In this document: positions 52,084 to 60,378 of the stretch, piece after piece
How positions within the stretch are numbered: position 1 is the stretch's first letter
How the letters are laid out: every line of letters begins with the position of its first letter
NCBI RefSeq assembly: GCF_011758765.1
Contig: NZ_JAANOU010000001.1
Span: forward strand, 2,356,001 to 2,420,000
DNA: 64,000 nucleotides
Source: Amycolatopsis viridis
Lineage (GTDB): Bacteria > Actinomycetota > Actinomycetes > Mycobacteriales > Pseudonocardiaceae
Direction of reading: 5' to 3'
Notes under the pieces: model-generated
The model's database searches: none
The model's input: only the letters and a program-made list of their open reading frames with translations
Told to the model about the DNA's origin: nothing
Program-made: the position numbers and the translations under genes

Positions 52084-53190
52084 GTGATCATCGTGGCGGT
52101 CGTCGCGCTGCTGGCCTGGCTGTGGCTGGCCGCGACCGGCTTCTGGCGCACCGACCAGCGTCTCCCGCCCCGTCACCGGCCCGCGAACTGGCCGTCGGTG
52201 GTGGTCGTCGTGCCCGCCCGGGACGAGGCCGCCGTCCTGCCGGAAACCCTGCCCACGCTGCTCGCCCAGCGCTACCCCGGGCCCCTGCGCGTGGTGCTGG
52301 TGGACGACGGCAGCGGCGATGACACCGCCGCCGTCGCCCGGAGGATCGGGGGCGACCGGCTCACGATCACCGCATCGGGTGATCGGCCGCCGGGGTGGGC
52401 CGGCAAGCCGTGGGCCCTGGCCCGCGGCACGGCGGAGGCGGGGGACGCCGAGTTCCTGCTGTTCACCGACGCCGACATCGCGCACGGACCGGACTCGTTG
52501 ACCGCCCTGGTCGAGGCCGCCGGGGAGCGCGACCTCGTGTCGCAGATGGCCCGCCTGCGCACCCGAACCGCCTGGGAACGGCTCGTCGTTCCCGCGTTCG
52601 TGTACTTCTTCGCGATGCTCTACCCGTTCCGCCGCGTCAACGGCCCCGGCCGCACCGCCGCGGCCGCCGGCGGTTGCTGCCTGGTGCGGCGCACGGCGCT
52701 GGAGCGGGCCGGGGGAGTGGCGGCGATCCGGGACGCGGTGATCGACGACGTCGCCCTCGGCCGGGCGATCAAGCGCGCCGGTGGCCGTATCTGGCTCGGT
52801 CTTGCCGGGGACGTGCGCAGCGTCCGCCCGTACCCGACCCTGCGCTCGCTGTGGCGGATGGTCGCGCGCAGCGCCTACACCCAGCTGCGGCACTCGGTCG
52901 TGCTGCTCGCGGGAACCGTGCTCGGCCTGGCCGTGGTGTTCCTCGCCCCGCCGGTGCTGACCTTCGCGAGTACCGGCGTCCCGCGCTTCCTCGCGCTCGC
53001 GGCGTGGCTGCTGATGACGCTCACCTTCGTCCCGATGCTGCGTTACCACGGCCGGCCCTGGCCGGCCGCGGTGCTGCTGCCGGTGACCGCGGCCCTGTAC
53101 CTGCTGATGACCGTCGACTCAGCGATCCAGCACTGGCGCGGCCGCGGCGCCGCGTGGAAGGGCCGCAGCTACCCGCGTGCGCGGGCGTGA
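52084..53190 (+). CDS. hpnB: HpnB-type hopanoid-associated glycosyltransferase
   Basis: A 368-residue GT2 enzyme. An N-terminal membrane helix (IIVAVVALLAWLWLAA) leads to WPSVVVVVPARDEAAVLPETL, VVLVDDGSGDDT, PPGWAGKPWAL and TDADIAHGPDSL (DxD). MLYPFRRVNGPGRTAAAAGGCCLVRR and DDVALGRAIKRAGGRIWLGL, SLRPYPTL-like segments and three C-terminal helices are those of HpnB. Its substrate in hopanoid pathways is unknown. No squalene-hopene cyclase is in this window. GTG 52084 starts it, divergent from the desaturase. Confidence 0.85.
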   Translation: MIIVAVVALLAWLWLAATGFWRTDQRLPPRHRPANWPSVVVVVPARDEAAVLPETLPTLLAQRYPGPLRVVLVDDGSGDDTAAVARRIGGDRLTITASGDRPPGWAGKPWALARGTAEAGDAEFLLFTDADIAHGPDSLTALVEAAGERDLVSQMARLRTRTAWERLVVPAFVYFFAMLYPFRRVNGPGRTAAAAGGCCLVRRTALERAGGVAAIRDAVIDDVALGRAIKRAGGRIWLGLAGDVRSVRPYPTLRSLWRMVARSAYTQLRHSVVLLAGTVLGLAVVFLAPPVLTFASTGVPRFLALAAWLLMTLTFVPMLRYHGRPWPAAVLLPVTAALYLLMTVDSAIQHWRGRGAAWKGRSYPRARA

Positions 53191-53234
53191 TCGCGGGTAC
53201 GGTCGGACCCGGACCCCGGAACGAGGAGAAGACC

Positions 53235-53477
53235 ATGGCCGACCAGGAGATCATCGCCGACATCGACAGGCTGATCGCCGAGGAGCACGAGCTGCGGTCC
53301 CGGTCGATCGGCGGCGGCCTGAGCGACGACGACCGCGCCCGCATGCGCCGGGTCGAGGAGCAGCTGGACCAGTGCTGGGACCTGCTCCGCCGGCGCCGGG
53401 CGGCACGCGAGTTCGGGGAGAACCCGGACCAGGCGCAGGCCCGCCCGGCCGGCGAGGTCGAGTCCTACCAGCAGTGA
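53235..53477 (+). CDS. DUF2630 small protein
   Basis: An 80-residue, highly charged helical protein: IIADIDRLIAEEHELRSR, LSDDDRARMRRVEEQLDQCWDLLRRRRAAREFGENPDQAQAR, ending GEVESYQQ. This is the DUF2630 pattern, widespread in actinobacteria, a likely coiled-coil hairpin. Start ATG 53235 with AGGAGAAG upstream. Function is not known; codon usage is normal. Confidence 0.82.
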   Translation: MADQEIIADIDRLIAEEHELRSRSIGGGLSDDDRARMRRVEEQLDQCWDLLRRRRAAREFGENPDQAQARPAGEVESYQQ

Positions 53478-53525
53478 GCCGCGGGCGGCCGGAATACCGG
53501 CGCCGCCGCGCCGGTTGACCCTGCA

Positions 53526-53548
53526 TAGTTGAACGCACAACTAGTTGA
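53526..53548. promoter_or_regulatory. MarR-type operator candidate
   Basis: TAGTTGAACGCACAACTA (53526-53543) is a 6+6+6 inverted repeat, and CAACTAGTTG (53538-53547) is another palindrome sharing its right arm. TAGTTGA is thus repeated directly 16 bp apart. It lies 15-37 bases upstream of the FMN reductase gene, the place for a repressor; no MarR gene is in the window. Confidence 0.55.
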
Positions 53549-53562
53549 GCAGGGTGAGGTCC

Positions 53563-54174
53563 ATGTCCCGCACACTCGTGGTCGTCTCGGCCGGCCTGAG
53601 CAGTCCCTCGTCGACGCGGCTGCTGGGCGACCGGCTGGCGCAGGCCACCGCCAGGGAGATCGACGCCGCCGTGACGGTGGTCGAGCTGCGCGACCTCGCC
53701 GGTGACATCGCCAACAACCTCGTCACCGGATTCCCCAGCCCCAAGCTGGGCGACGCGATCGACGCCGTCACCCGCGCGGACGGGCTCATCGTCGTCACGC
53801 CGATCTTCAACGCCTCCTACAGCGGCCTGTTCAAGTCGTTCTTCGACGTGATCGAGGCCGGCTCGCTGCAGGGCAAGCCCGTCCTCATCGCCGCCACCGC
53901 GGGCACCGCCCGGCACTCGCTCGCGCTGGAGTTCGCCCTGCGGCCCCTGTTCGCCTACCTGCGTGCCGACGTGGTGCCCACCGCGGTGTTCGCCGCCTCG
54001 GCGGACTGGGGCGCGTCCGACCGCCCGGACGGCGACCTCACCGCCCGCATCGACCGCGCCGCCGGGGAGCTGGCCGCGGTGATGGCCGGACGGCCCGCCG
54101 CCGCGCCGGAAACCGATGCGGACGAGTTCGTCCCGTTCGAGGCGCAGCTGGCCCGCCTGGGCATCACGTCATAG
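53563..54174 (+). CDS. NADPH-dependent FMN reductase (CE1759 family)
   Basis: A 203-residue flavodoxin-like reductase: LVVVSAGLSSPSSTRLLGDRLA (FMN phosphate loop), then GLIVVTPIFNASYSGLFKSFFDVI and GKPVLIAATAGTARHSL. It reduces FMN for a monooxygenase. ATG 53563 (GGTGAGG upstream) preferred over ATG 53545. It sits next to acyl-CoA catabolic genes on the opposite strand and overlaps the acyl-CoA dehydrogenase end by 11 bases. Confidence 0.88.
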   Translation: MSRTLVVVSAGLSSPSSTRLLGDRLAQATAREIDAAVTVVELRDLAGDIANNLVTGFPSPKLGDAIDAVTRADGLIVVTPIFNASYSGLFKSFFDVIEAGSLQGKPVLIAATAGTARHSLALEFALRPLFAYLRADVVPTAVFAASADWGASDRPDGDLTARIDRAAGELAAVMAGRPAAAPETDADEFVPFEAQLARLGITS

Positions 54175-55324
54175 CGTCCACGCCGGTCAGGTCCCGGCCG
54201 ATGATCAGCTTCTGCACCTGGCTGGTGCCCTCGTAGAGGGTGAGCACGCGCGCGTCCCGGACGTACTTGCCGACGGGGTACTCGTCGATGAACCCGTACC
54301 CGCCGAACACCTGCAGGCAGTTGTTCGTCACGCGCACAGCGGTCTCGCTCGCGTGGTACTTCGCCGCCGAGGCGTCCGTGGCGTACTCCTTCGGCGTCAT
54401 CCCGGCGTCGGCCATGCGGGCGACCTGGTGGGTGAGCAGCCGGGAGGCCTGCACGTCCACCGCGGCGTCCGCGAGCAGCTCCTGCACCAGCTGGAACGAG
54501 GCGATCGGCCGGCCGAACTGCTCGCGCCCGGTGGCGTAGCCGGTGGCCGCGTCGAGGGCGGCCTGGGCCACGCCGACGGCACCCGCCGCCACCGAGATCC
54601 GGCCGCGGGACAGCGTGCCGAGCGCGATGCCGAGGCCCCGGCCGACCTCGCCCAGCCGGGCGGAGTCCGGGACGCGCACGTGGTCGTAGGTCAGCTCCGC
54701 CGTCGCCTGGCCGCGCAGCCCGAGCTTGCCCTTGATCTCCCGCGCGGTGAAGCCGGGCGCATCGGTGGGCACCAGGAACGCGGTGATGCCGGTGTCGCCG
54801 GTGCGGGCGAACGTCAGCGCGACCTGGGCCCAGGTGCCGTTGGTGATGAACATCTTGCTGCCGTCGATCACCCAGTCGGCGCCGTCCCGTTTCGCCCGGG
54901 TGCGCAGCGAGCCGGCGTCGGAGCCGGTGCCCGGCTCGGTGAGGCCGAAACAGCCCAGCGCCGCGCCGCTGCTCAGCCGCGGCAGCCACTCCTGTTTCTG
55001 CTCCTCGGTGCCGTGCGTGGCGATCGTCTTCGCCACCAGGCCGAGCGACACCGACACGATGCCCCGCACCGCCGAGTCACCGCGGCCCAGCTCCTCGGTG
55101 ACCAGCACGTAGGACAGCATGTCGGCGTCCACGCCGCCGTAGCGCTCGCCCAGCGTCAGGCCGAGGAACCCGAGCTCGCCCAGCCGCCGCACCACCGCCT
55201 GGTCGACGTGCTCGGCGCGGTCCCACTCGCGGGCGTGCGGGACGATCTCGGCGTCCACGAACTCCGCCGCCAGCCGGCGGAAGTCGCGCTGGGTCTCGGT
55301 GAGCCCGAAGTCCCGTGCCAGCAT
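54164..55324 (-). CDS. Acyl-CoA dehydrogenase
   Basis: A 386-residue flavoprotein: GCFGLTEPGTGSDAGSL (FAD/substrate loop), KMFITNGTWA, catalytic Glu in the segment LTLYEGTSQVQKLIIGR (EGTSQ end), and helical ends. The EGT motif and length are of the short/branched-chain group (glutaryl-CoA/isobutyryl-type). It follows the 3-hydroxyacyl-CoA dehydrogenase gene by 14 bases. ATG 55324 with GGAGGAG eight bases upstream. Likely oxidises a short or branched acyl-CoA supplied by the CoA transferase. Confidence 0.92.
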   Translation of the reverse strand: MLARDFGLTETQRDFRRLAAEFVDAEIVPHAREWDRAEHVDQAVVRRLGELGFLGLTLGERYGGVDADMLSYVLVTEELGRGDSAVRGIVSVSLGLVAKTIATHGTEEQKQEWLPRLSSGAALGCFGLTEPGTGSDAGSLRTRAKRDGADWVIDGSKMFITNGTWAQVALTFARTGDTGITAFLVPTDAPGFTAREIKGKLGLRGQATAELTYDHVRVPDSARLGEVGRGLGIALGTLSRGRISVAAGAVGVAQAALDAATGYATGREQFGRPIASFQLVQELLADAAVDVQASRLLTHQVARMADAGMTPKEYATDASAAKYHASETAVRVTNNCLQVFGGYGFIDEYPVGKYVRDARVLTLYEGTSQVQKLIIGRDLTGVDAMT

Positions 55325-55338
55325 GGCGCCGCTCCTCC

Positions 55339-56826
55339 TCAGACGTCCGCGGGTGCGGTGCCGGCGGCGGTGAGCGGCAGGCCGAGCTGCGCGCGTTCGG
55401 TCAGCCACCGGGTCGGCCGGTACCGCGGGTCGCCGGTCGCCTCGTGCAGGGCGCGCTGCAGCATCAGCAGCCGGGCGGGCCCGATCTCGTCGCCCCAGGC
55501 CAGCGGGCCCTTCGGGTAGCCGAGGCCGAGCCGCACGCCCAGGTCGATGTCCGCCGGAGCGGCGATGCCCTGCTCGGCGATCGAGGTGGCCACCGAGACG
55601 ATCGACGACACCAGCCGCTGCGCGACGCCGCCCTCGACGTCCCGCACCACCGACACCGCGCTGCCGTCACGGGCCAGCACCGCCCGCGCGTCGCGGGCGG
55701 CGGCCGGGTCGGCGGCCGGGGTGATCGCCAGGACCCGCCGTGCGGTGCGGACCGACAGCGGGTCGACGCCGAAGGTGCGCTCCGGCGGCAGGCCCTGCGC
55801 GGCGACCACGGTCGCGACCGTGGTGCCCCAGGTCGTGACCAGCGCGACCGCTTCCGCGGTCAGAGTGTCGGTCACCTTCGCCCCGGCCTCCGTCAGCGCG
55901 GCCCGCAGATCCGGGTCGTCCGTCCACACCGGACGGTCGGCGTCCCCGGTGACCGGTTTCTCCGCCGGCTGTTCCGCGCCGGGGGAGTAGTCGAACCAGC
56001 CCTGCCCCGTCTTGCGGCCGTGCAGCCCGGCGGCGACGCGGTTGGGCGTGAGGAACGACGCGCGCAGCCGGTCGGAGTAGCGGAACCCGGTCCAGATCGA
56101 CTCGATCACGGTCGCGGTGACGTCGAGGCCGGTGAGGTCCATCAGCTCGAACGGGCCCATCTTCAGGCCCAGCACGTCCCGCGCGACGCGGTCCAGCTCG
56201 GCCGGGTCGGCGACCTGGCGCTCGAGCAGCGCGAGCGCCTCGGTGACCAGGCCGCGCCCGGCGTGGTTGATCAGGAAGCCCGGTGTGTCGGACACGACCA
56301 CCGGGTGGTGGCCGGACTCGCGGACCAGGGCCGACACCGTGTCCACCACGCCGGCGCGGGTGCGGGCGCCCGGGATCACCTCGACGATCTTCATCAGCGG
56401 TGCCGGGTTGAAGAAGTGCAGGCCGACCAGGCGCGAGGGGTCCGCCAGCCGCGCGGCGATCTGCGTGACCGGCAGCGACGAGGTGTTGGTCGCGAACACC
56501 GCCGTCGCGGGCAGGTTGTCCGCCAGCTCGGTGAACAGCGCGGCCTTGGTGTCCAGGTCCTCCCGGATCGCCTCGATCACCAGGTCCACCTCGCCCGGCT
56601 CGGCCGGGGCGGCCAGCGGCACCAGCCGCCCGGCGATGGCCGCGGCCTCCGCGGCGGTGCTGCGGCCCTTCTGCACGGCGCGGTCGAGCATGCCGCGGAT
56701 GAAGTCCACGGCTTCGCCGACCGACTCCGGCCGGGCGTCGGCCAGCTCCACGGTGTGGCCCGCGGTGGCGGCCCACTGGGCGATCCCGCGTCCCATCACC
56801 CCGGTCCCGACGATCCTGATCCGCAC
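55339..56826 (-). CDS. 3-hydroxyacyl-CoA dehydrogenase (two-domain, PaaH-like)
   Basis: A 495-residue enzyme. VRIRIVGTGVMGRGIAQWAATAG (NAD motif), VIEAIREDLDTKAALFTEL, ATNTSSLPVTQIAARLADPSRLVGLHFFNPAPLMKIVEV (catalytic His in GLHFFNP) are present; the C-terminal part holds a second 3HCDH_C domain (LGLGYPKGPLAWGDEIG), as in PaaH/PhaC of aromatic degradation. GTG 56826 is preferred because AAGGAG sits just before it; ATG 56841 overlaps the upstream stop. Second step of the operon's beta-oxidation-like path. Confidence 0.92.
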   Translation of the reverse strand: MRIRIVGTGVMGRGIAQWAATAGHTVELADARPESVGEAVDFIRGMLDRAVQKGRSTAAEAAAIAGRLVPLAAPAEPGEVDLVIEAIREDLDTKAALFTELADNLPATAVFATNTSSLPVTQIAARLADPSRLVGLHFFNPAPLMKIVEVIPGARTRAGVVDTVSALVRESGHHPVVVSDTPGFLINHAGRGLVTEALALLERQVADPAELDRVARDVLGLKMGPFELMDLTGLDVTATVIESIWTGFRYSDRLRASFLTPNRVAAGLHGRKTGQGWFDYSPGAEQPAEKPVTGDADRPVWTDDPDLRAALTEAGAKVTDTLTAEAVALVTTWGTTVATVVAAQGLPPERTFGVDPLSVRTARRVLAITPAADPAAARDARAVLARDGSAVSVVRDVEGGVAQRLVSSIVSVATSIAEQGIAAPADIDLGVRLGLGYPKGPLAWGDEIGPARLLMLQRALHEATGDPRYRPTRWLTERAQLGLPLTAAGTAPADV

Positions 56827-56837
56827 GGTCCTCTCCT

Positions 56838-57593
56838 TCATCGCAGATACACCCGTTCCGGGTCGACATCCTCGCGCAGCAACCGTAGTTCCGCCTCGCT
56901 CGGCGGTTCGATCACCGGCACGTCCCCGGCCACCTCGAGCGGCCACCCGGTCGCCGCGCGAACCTGCTCGACGGTGACCCCGGGGTGCCGCGCAACCAGC
57001 CGCAGCTCCTCACCGGGGCCGCCGCGCGCGAGGATGCCCAGCCCGGTGATCACCCTCGTGACGCCGAGCCCGGACGGTTTCCCCCCGTCGGCGAGCGCGC
57101 GGTCCGGGCCGGGCGAGGTGCAGAAGTCCAGTTCATCCACAAAGGACCGCGGTTCGTGGCGGCGCATCACCACGAACACCTCGCGCGAGTTCGCCATGAC
57201 CTCCGTCGCGCCACCGGGACCGGGCAGCCGCACCTCCGGGGAGTGCCAGTCGCCGATGACCGACGAGTTCAGGTTGCCCCACCGGTCGATCTGCGCCGCG
57301 CCGAGGAACCCGACGTCGATGTGCCCGCCCTGCAGCACGTACCCGAACAGCGCGGGCATCGGCAGCACCGCCTCGGCGCCGGTGATCAGCACCGCGTCGG
57401 CGATGGTCTCCGGCAGGTGCGACGGGTGCGCCCCGCACACGCCCGACTCGTAGACGATCTCCAGGTCCGGCGCCACGGTCAGGTGCGCCAGCGACGCGGC
57501 CAGTGTGGGCAGGCCGATCCCGGCGAACACGGTGCGCTTCCCGGCCAGTTCGCGGGCGGCGACGACGGACAGGAGTTCCGACGAGCTGGTCAC
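56838..57593 (-). CDS. CoA-transferase subunit B (GctB/IpdB-like)
   Basis: A 251-residue subunit from GTG 57593. Catalytic Glu lies in LEIVYESGVCGAHP; ADAVLITGAEAVLPMPALFGYVLQGGHIDVGFLGAAQID and LNSSVIGDW follow. It forms the heterodimer with the subunit encoded one base upstream. Similarity is to glutaconate CoA transferase beta; the related IpdB of sterol breakdown is an alternative, but no other sterol gene is here. Confidence 0.88.
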   Translation of the reverse strand: MTSSSELLSVVAARELAGKRTVFAGIGLPTLAASLAHLTVAPDLEIVYESGVCGAHPSHLPETIADAVLITGAEAVLPMPALFGYVLQGGHIDVGFLGAAQIDRWGNLNSSVIGDWHSPEVRLPGPGGATEVMANSREVFVVMRRHEPRSFVDELDFCTSPGPDRALADGGKPSGLGVTRVITGLGILARGGPGEELRLVARHPGVTVEQVRAATGWPLEVAGDVPVIEPPSEAELRLLREDVDPERVYLR

Positions 57594-57594
57594 G

Positions 57595-58524
57595 TCAGAG
57601 CCTCCGCCCGTAGTTCACCGGTTCGCTGAGCGCTTCGCCGACCGCGAGCCCGGCCCAGAACCCGTCGCCGAGCTTGGCGACGTACTCGGCGTGGTCGGCC
57701 GTGCCGTACACCCACTCCGCCATCCACGCGGTCAGGCGCGCGCGGTCCTTGCTGATGCCCGACCACGCCCGGTAAAAGGCGTTGTCGCGGTCGTAGTAGC
57801 CCTGTGCGAACGACGGGTGCGCGCCGCGCGGGCATTCGACGACGGCGTCCACGGCGTGCGCGGGCACCACCGTCCGGTTGGGGTCGGAGCGGATCACCTC
57901 GTCGGCCACGATCTCCTCGACCACCACGATCGCCTTCTCCGCGGCGAAGACCGCCTCGGCCTGGATGCCGGTCAGGCCCCAGATCTGGGTGTTGCCGGAG
58001 CGGTCGGCGCGCTGGGCGTGGATGATCGTCACGTCCGGGTTCAGCGGCGGGACGACGGCGACCTGCTCGCCGTCGTACGGCGAGGTGACCTTGCGGATCG
58101 CCGGGTTGACCCGCGGCAGGTCCGAGCCGGCGTAGGAGCGCAGCGGGTAGAACGGCAGCCGCTGCGCCCCGGCGAGGTAGCGGCAGATCATGCCGTAGTG
58201 GCTGTATTCCTGGAACTCCAGCGGCTCGGGATCGGCGTGCTCGATCCGGCGGCGCAGCTCACCCAGCGACCCGGCCGAGGAGTTCCCCACGAACGACGAC
58301 ACCAGCGTGCGCACGCAGCCGCCGGCGAGCAGCTGGTCGACCACGATGTCCGCGGTCATCCGGACCACCGTGAGGTCGCGGCGGCCCTGCCGGATGATCT
58401 CGTGCCCGGCCGCGGTGGGGATGAGGTGGGTGAAGCCCTCCAGCGCGACCGTGTCGCCGTCGTGCACGAAGGCCGCGACGGCCTCGCGCAGGCTCATCGT
58501 CTTGTCCGGGCTCGGCCGGGGCAT
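57595..58524 (-). CDS. CoA-transferase subunit A (GctA-like)
   Basis: A 309-residue subunit: MSLREAVAAFVHDGDTVALEGFTHLIPTAAGHEIIRQGRRDL, VAVVPPLNPDVTIIHAQRADRSGNTQIWG and AHPSFAQGYYDRDNAFYRAW match glutaconate CoA-transferase alpha closely. ATG 58524 with CAGGAG upstream. First gene of a four-gene minus-strand operon (transferase A, B, 3-hydroxyacyl-CoA dehydrogenase, acyl-CoA dehydrogenase), divergent from a LysR gene. The acid substrate is unknown, perhaps a dicarboxylic or branched acid. Confidence 0.9.
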   Translation of the reverse strand: MPRPSPDKTMSLREAVAAFVHDGDTVALEGFTHLIPTAAGHEIIRQGRRDLTVVRMTADIVVDQLLAGGCVRTLVSSFVGNSSAGSLGELRRRIEHADPEPLEFQEYSHYGMICRYLAGAQRLPFYPLRSYAGSDLPRVNPAIRKVTSPYDGEQVAVVPPLNPDVTIIHAQRADRSGNTQIWGLTGIQAEAVFAAEKAIVVVEEIVADEVIRSDPNRTVVPAHAVDAVVECPRGAHPSFAQGYYDRDNAFYRAWSGISKDRARLTAWMAEWVYGTADHAEYVAKLGDGFWAGLAVGEALSEPVNYGRRL

Positions 58525-58574
58525 CGGCGCTCCTGTGCGGGTGGTGGCTGGGCGGGTTTCACGGTGCCAGGCCG

Positions 58575-58591
58575 ATTGAGTAGTGTCCAAT
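58575..58591. promoter_or_regulatory. LysR box candidate ATTG-N9-CAAT
   Basis: ATTGAGTAGTGTCCAAT in the 104-base divergent gap has dyad ends and contains the T-N11-A pattern (T58577 to A58589). It lies 51 bases from the CoA-transferase start and 38 bases from the LysR start, as expected for a LysR activator-autorepressor site. Confidence 0.5.
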
Positions 58592-58628
58592 ATCAAATCG
58601 AAGTCAGATCAAGACGGAGCTGGTCATA

Positions 58629-59528
58629 GTGGAGCTGCGCTACCTGACGTCCTTCCTGGCCGTGGCGGAGGAGCTGCACTTCGGGCGCGCGGCCAAGCGG
58701 TTGCGGATGGCGCAGCCGCCGCTGTCCCAGCAGATCCGGCAGCTGGAGAAGGAGCTCGGCGTCCAGCTGTTCGAGCGCAACACCCGCTCGGTACGGCTGA
58801 CCAGCGCCGGTGAGTCGTTCCTCGGGCCGGTGCGGAAGGTGATGGAGGACCTCGACATCGCCACCAAAGCGGCACGCGCCGCCGGGCGCGGCGAATACGG
58901 CCGGGTGACGGTGGGCTTCGCGGGCGCGTCGAGCCACGAGAGCCTGCCGCTGCTCACCCGCGCGGTGCGCGCCGCGCACCCGGGGCTGGAGCTGGTCATG
59001 CGGGGTCAGACGTACGCCAACGTGGCACTGGCCCGGGTCGCGGACGGCTCGCTGGACCTGGGTTTCGTGCGGCTGCCGATCACCGCACCCGGGGTCGAGG
59101 CCCGGGTGATCGACGAGGAGGAGATGATCTGCGCCCTGCCCTCGGACCACCCGCTGGCCCGGCTCGAGGAGGTGCCGGTCGCCGCACTTGCGGACGAGCC
59201 GTTCGTGAGCTTCCCGGACAACGCGGGATCGACGGTGCGGGACGCGACGGTGCGGGTCTGCGTGTCCGCCGGGTTCAACCCGCGCGTGGTCCAGGAGGCA
59301 CCCGACTCCTACACGATCCTCGCCCTGGTGGCGGCCGGCGTCGGGGTCACGCTGACCCTGTCGTCGTGCCGGCACATCCAGCAGACCGGGCTGGCCTACC
59401 GGCGGCTGGCCGGCGAACCGATCCGGTTGCAGGCTGCGCTCGCCTGGCGGCGGGACAACCCCTCGGCCGCGTTGCGGACCGTGCTGGCCATCGCCGAGCA
59501 GGCGCTGCCCACTCCGGCTGCCCCCTGA
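58629..59528 (+). CDS. LysR-family regulator (BenM/CatM-like)
   Basis: A 299-residue regulator from GTG 58629 with GGAGCTGG upstream. HTH: MELRYLTSFLAVAEELHFGRAAKRLRMAQPPLSQQIRQLEKELGVQLFERNTRSVRLTSAG. Effector domain has GFAGASSHESLPLLTRAVRAAHPGLELVMRGQTY, the class of benzoate, catechol and dicarboxylate sensors. It is divergent from the CoA-transferase/acyl-CoA operon and almost certainly activates it when the substrate or its CoA ester is present. Confidence 0.92.
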   Translation: MELRYLTSFLAVAEELHFGRAAKRLRMAQPPLSQQIRQLEKELGVQLFERNTRSVRLTSAGESFLGPVRKVMEDLDIATKAARAAGRGEYGRVTVGFAGASSHESLPLLTRAVRAAHPGLELVMRGQTYANVALARVADGSLDLGFVRLPITAPGVEARVIDEEEMICALPSDHPLARLEEVPVAALADEPFVSFPDNAGSTVRDATVRVCVSAGFNPRVVQEAPDSYTILALVAAGVGVTLTLSSCRHIQQTGLAYRRLAGEPIRLQAALAWRRDNPSAALRTVLAIAEQALPTPAAP

Positions 59529-59580
59529 CCGCTGCGCCCGCAGACCGGTCCCCGGTGCGCGCGGGCGGCAGGATGGTGCC

Positions 59581-60108
59581 ATGCCGGAGATCGAAATCCG
59601 TCCCGCCGGTCCCGAGGACCACGAAGCGGTCGCCGGGCTGCGGTGGCGCTGGGTGGCCGAGCGGGACGGGCCGCCCGGCACCGGCCGGGACACCTTCGTC
59701 CGCGAGTTCGCCACCTGGGCGCGTGAGCACGCCGGGACCCACCGTTGCCTGGTGCTCGTCCGGGCGGGCCGGATCGCCGGGATGGGCTTCCTCGCCGTCA
59801 CCGCGCGCGTGCCGTCCCCCGGTTCCCTCACCCGCGCGTCCGGCGACATCCAGTGCGTCTACGTCGTCCCGGAGGCCCGCGGGGCCGGTCTCGGCGGCCG
59901 CCTGATCGAGGAGCTCCTCGCCCTGGCGCGCCAACTCGGGCTGGAGCGGGTGACGGTGCACTCCTCGGCCCGCGCCGTGCCCGTCTACGCGCGCACCGGG
60001 TTCACGGTCTCGCCGCGGCTGCGCCAGATCAGCCTCGCGGCCGGTCCGCGGGAGTCCACTGTGGAGGGCGGTCCGGCCGGGAGGACGCCGGGACGGCCGG
60101 CCCGGTGA
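59581..60108 (+). CDS. GNAT-family N-acetyltransferase
   Basis: A 175-residue GNAT: EIRPAGPEDHEAVAGLRWRW start, then IQCVYVVPEARGAGLGGRLIEELLALARQLGLERVTVHSSARAVPVYARTGF, which holds motif A (R-G-x-G-L-G) for acetyl-CoA. The last ~25 residues are Pro/Arg rich and probably disordered. Substrate unknown. It stands 52 bases after the LysR gene and may be read through from it. Confidence 0.88.
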   Translation: MPEIEIRPAGPEDHEAVAGLRWRWVAERDGPPGTGRDTFVREFATWAREHAGTHRCLVLVRAGRIAGMGFLAVTARVPSPGSLTRASGDIQCVYVVPEARGAGLGGRLIEELLALARQLGLERVTVHSSARAVPVYARTGFTVSPRLRQISLAAGPRESTVEGGPAGRTPGRPAR

Positions 60109-60378
60109 CCGCGGCGCGGCGCCAGGCTTGGCTGCCTCCTACAACCCGGCCGGGCCGGCCCGAGTGACCAGGCTCTCACGAGCCGCGGGCCGGCGGGTGC
60201 GCGCGGCCTGCCCGGATACTCCCGGGTCGTGGGCGCCCTTTGGAGGGTTCCCACAAAAATCGGCCGTCGGCACGGTGAACGGGCGACGATCACACTACCG
60301 GTGGGTACGCGCGATGCTGGTCCGGCGGCCAGGGGAGGCCGTGCCGTCCAACCACCACAACTTGTGAGGCTCGATTCG

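Noticed and set aside
56827..56841. ATG 56841 as start of the 3-hydroxyacyl-CoA dehydrogenase
   Set aside because: It overlaps the upstream stop as ATGA, but AAGGAG lies right after it and sets up GTG 56826, which begins directly at the NAD-binding strand.
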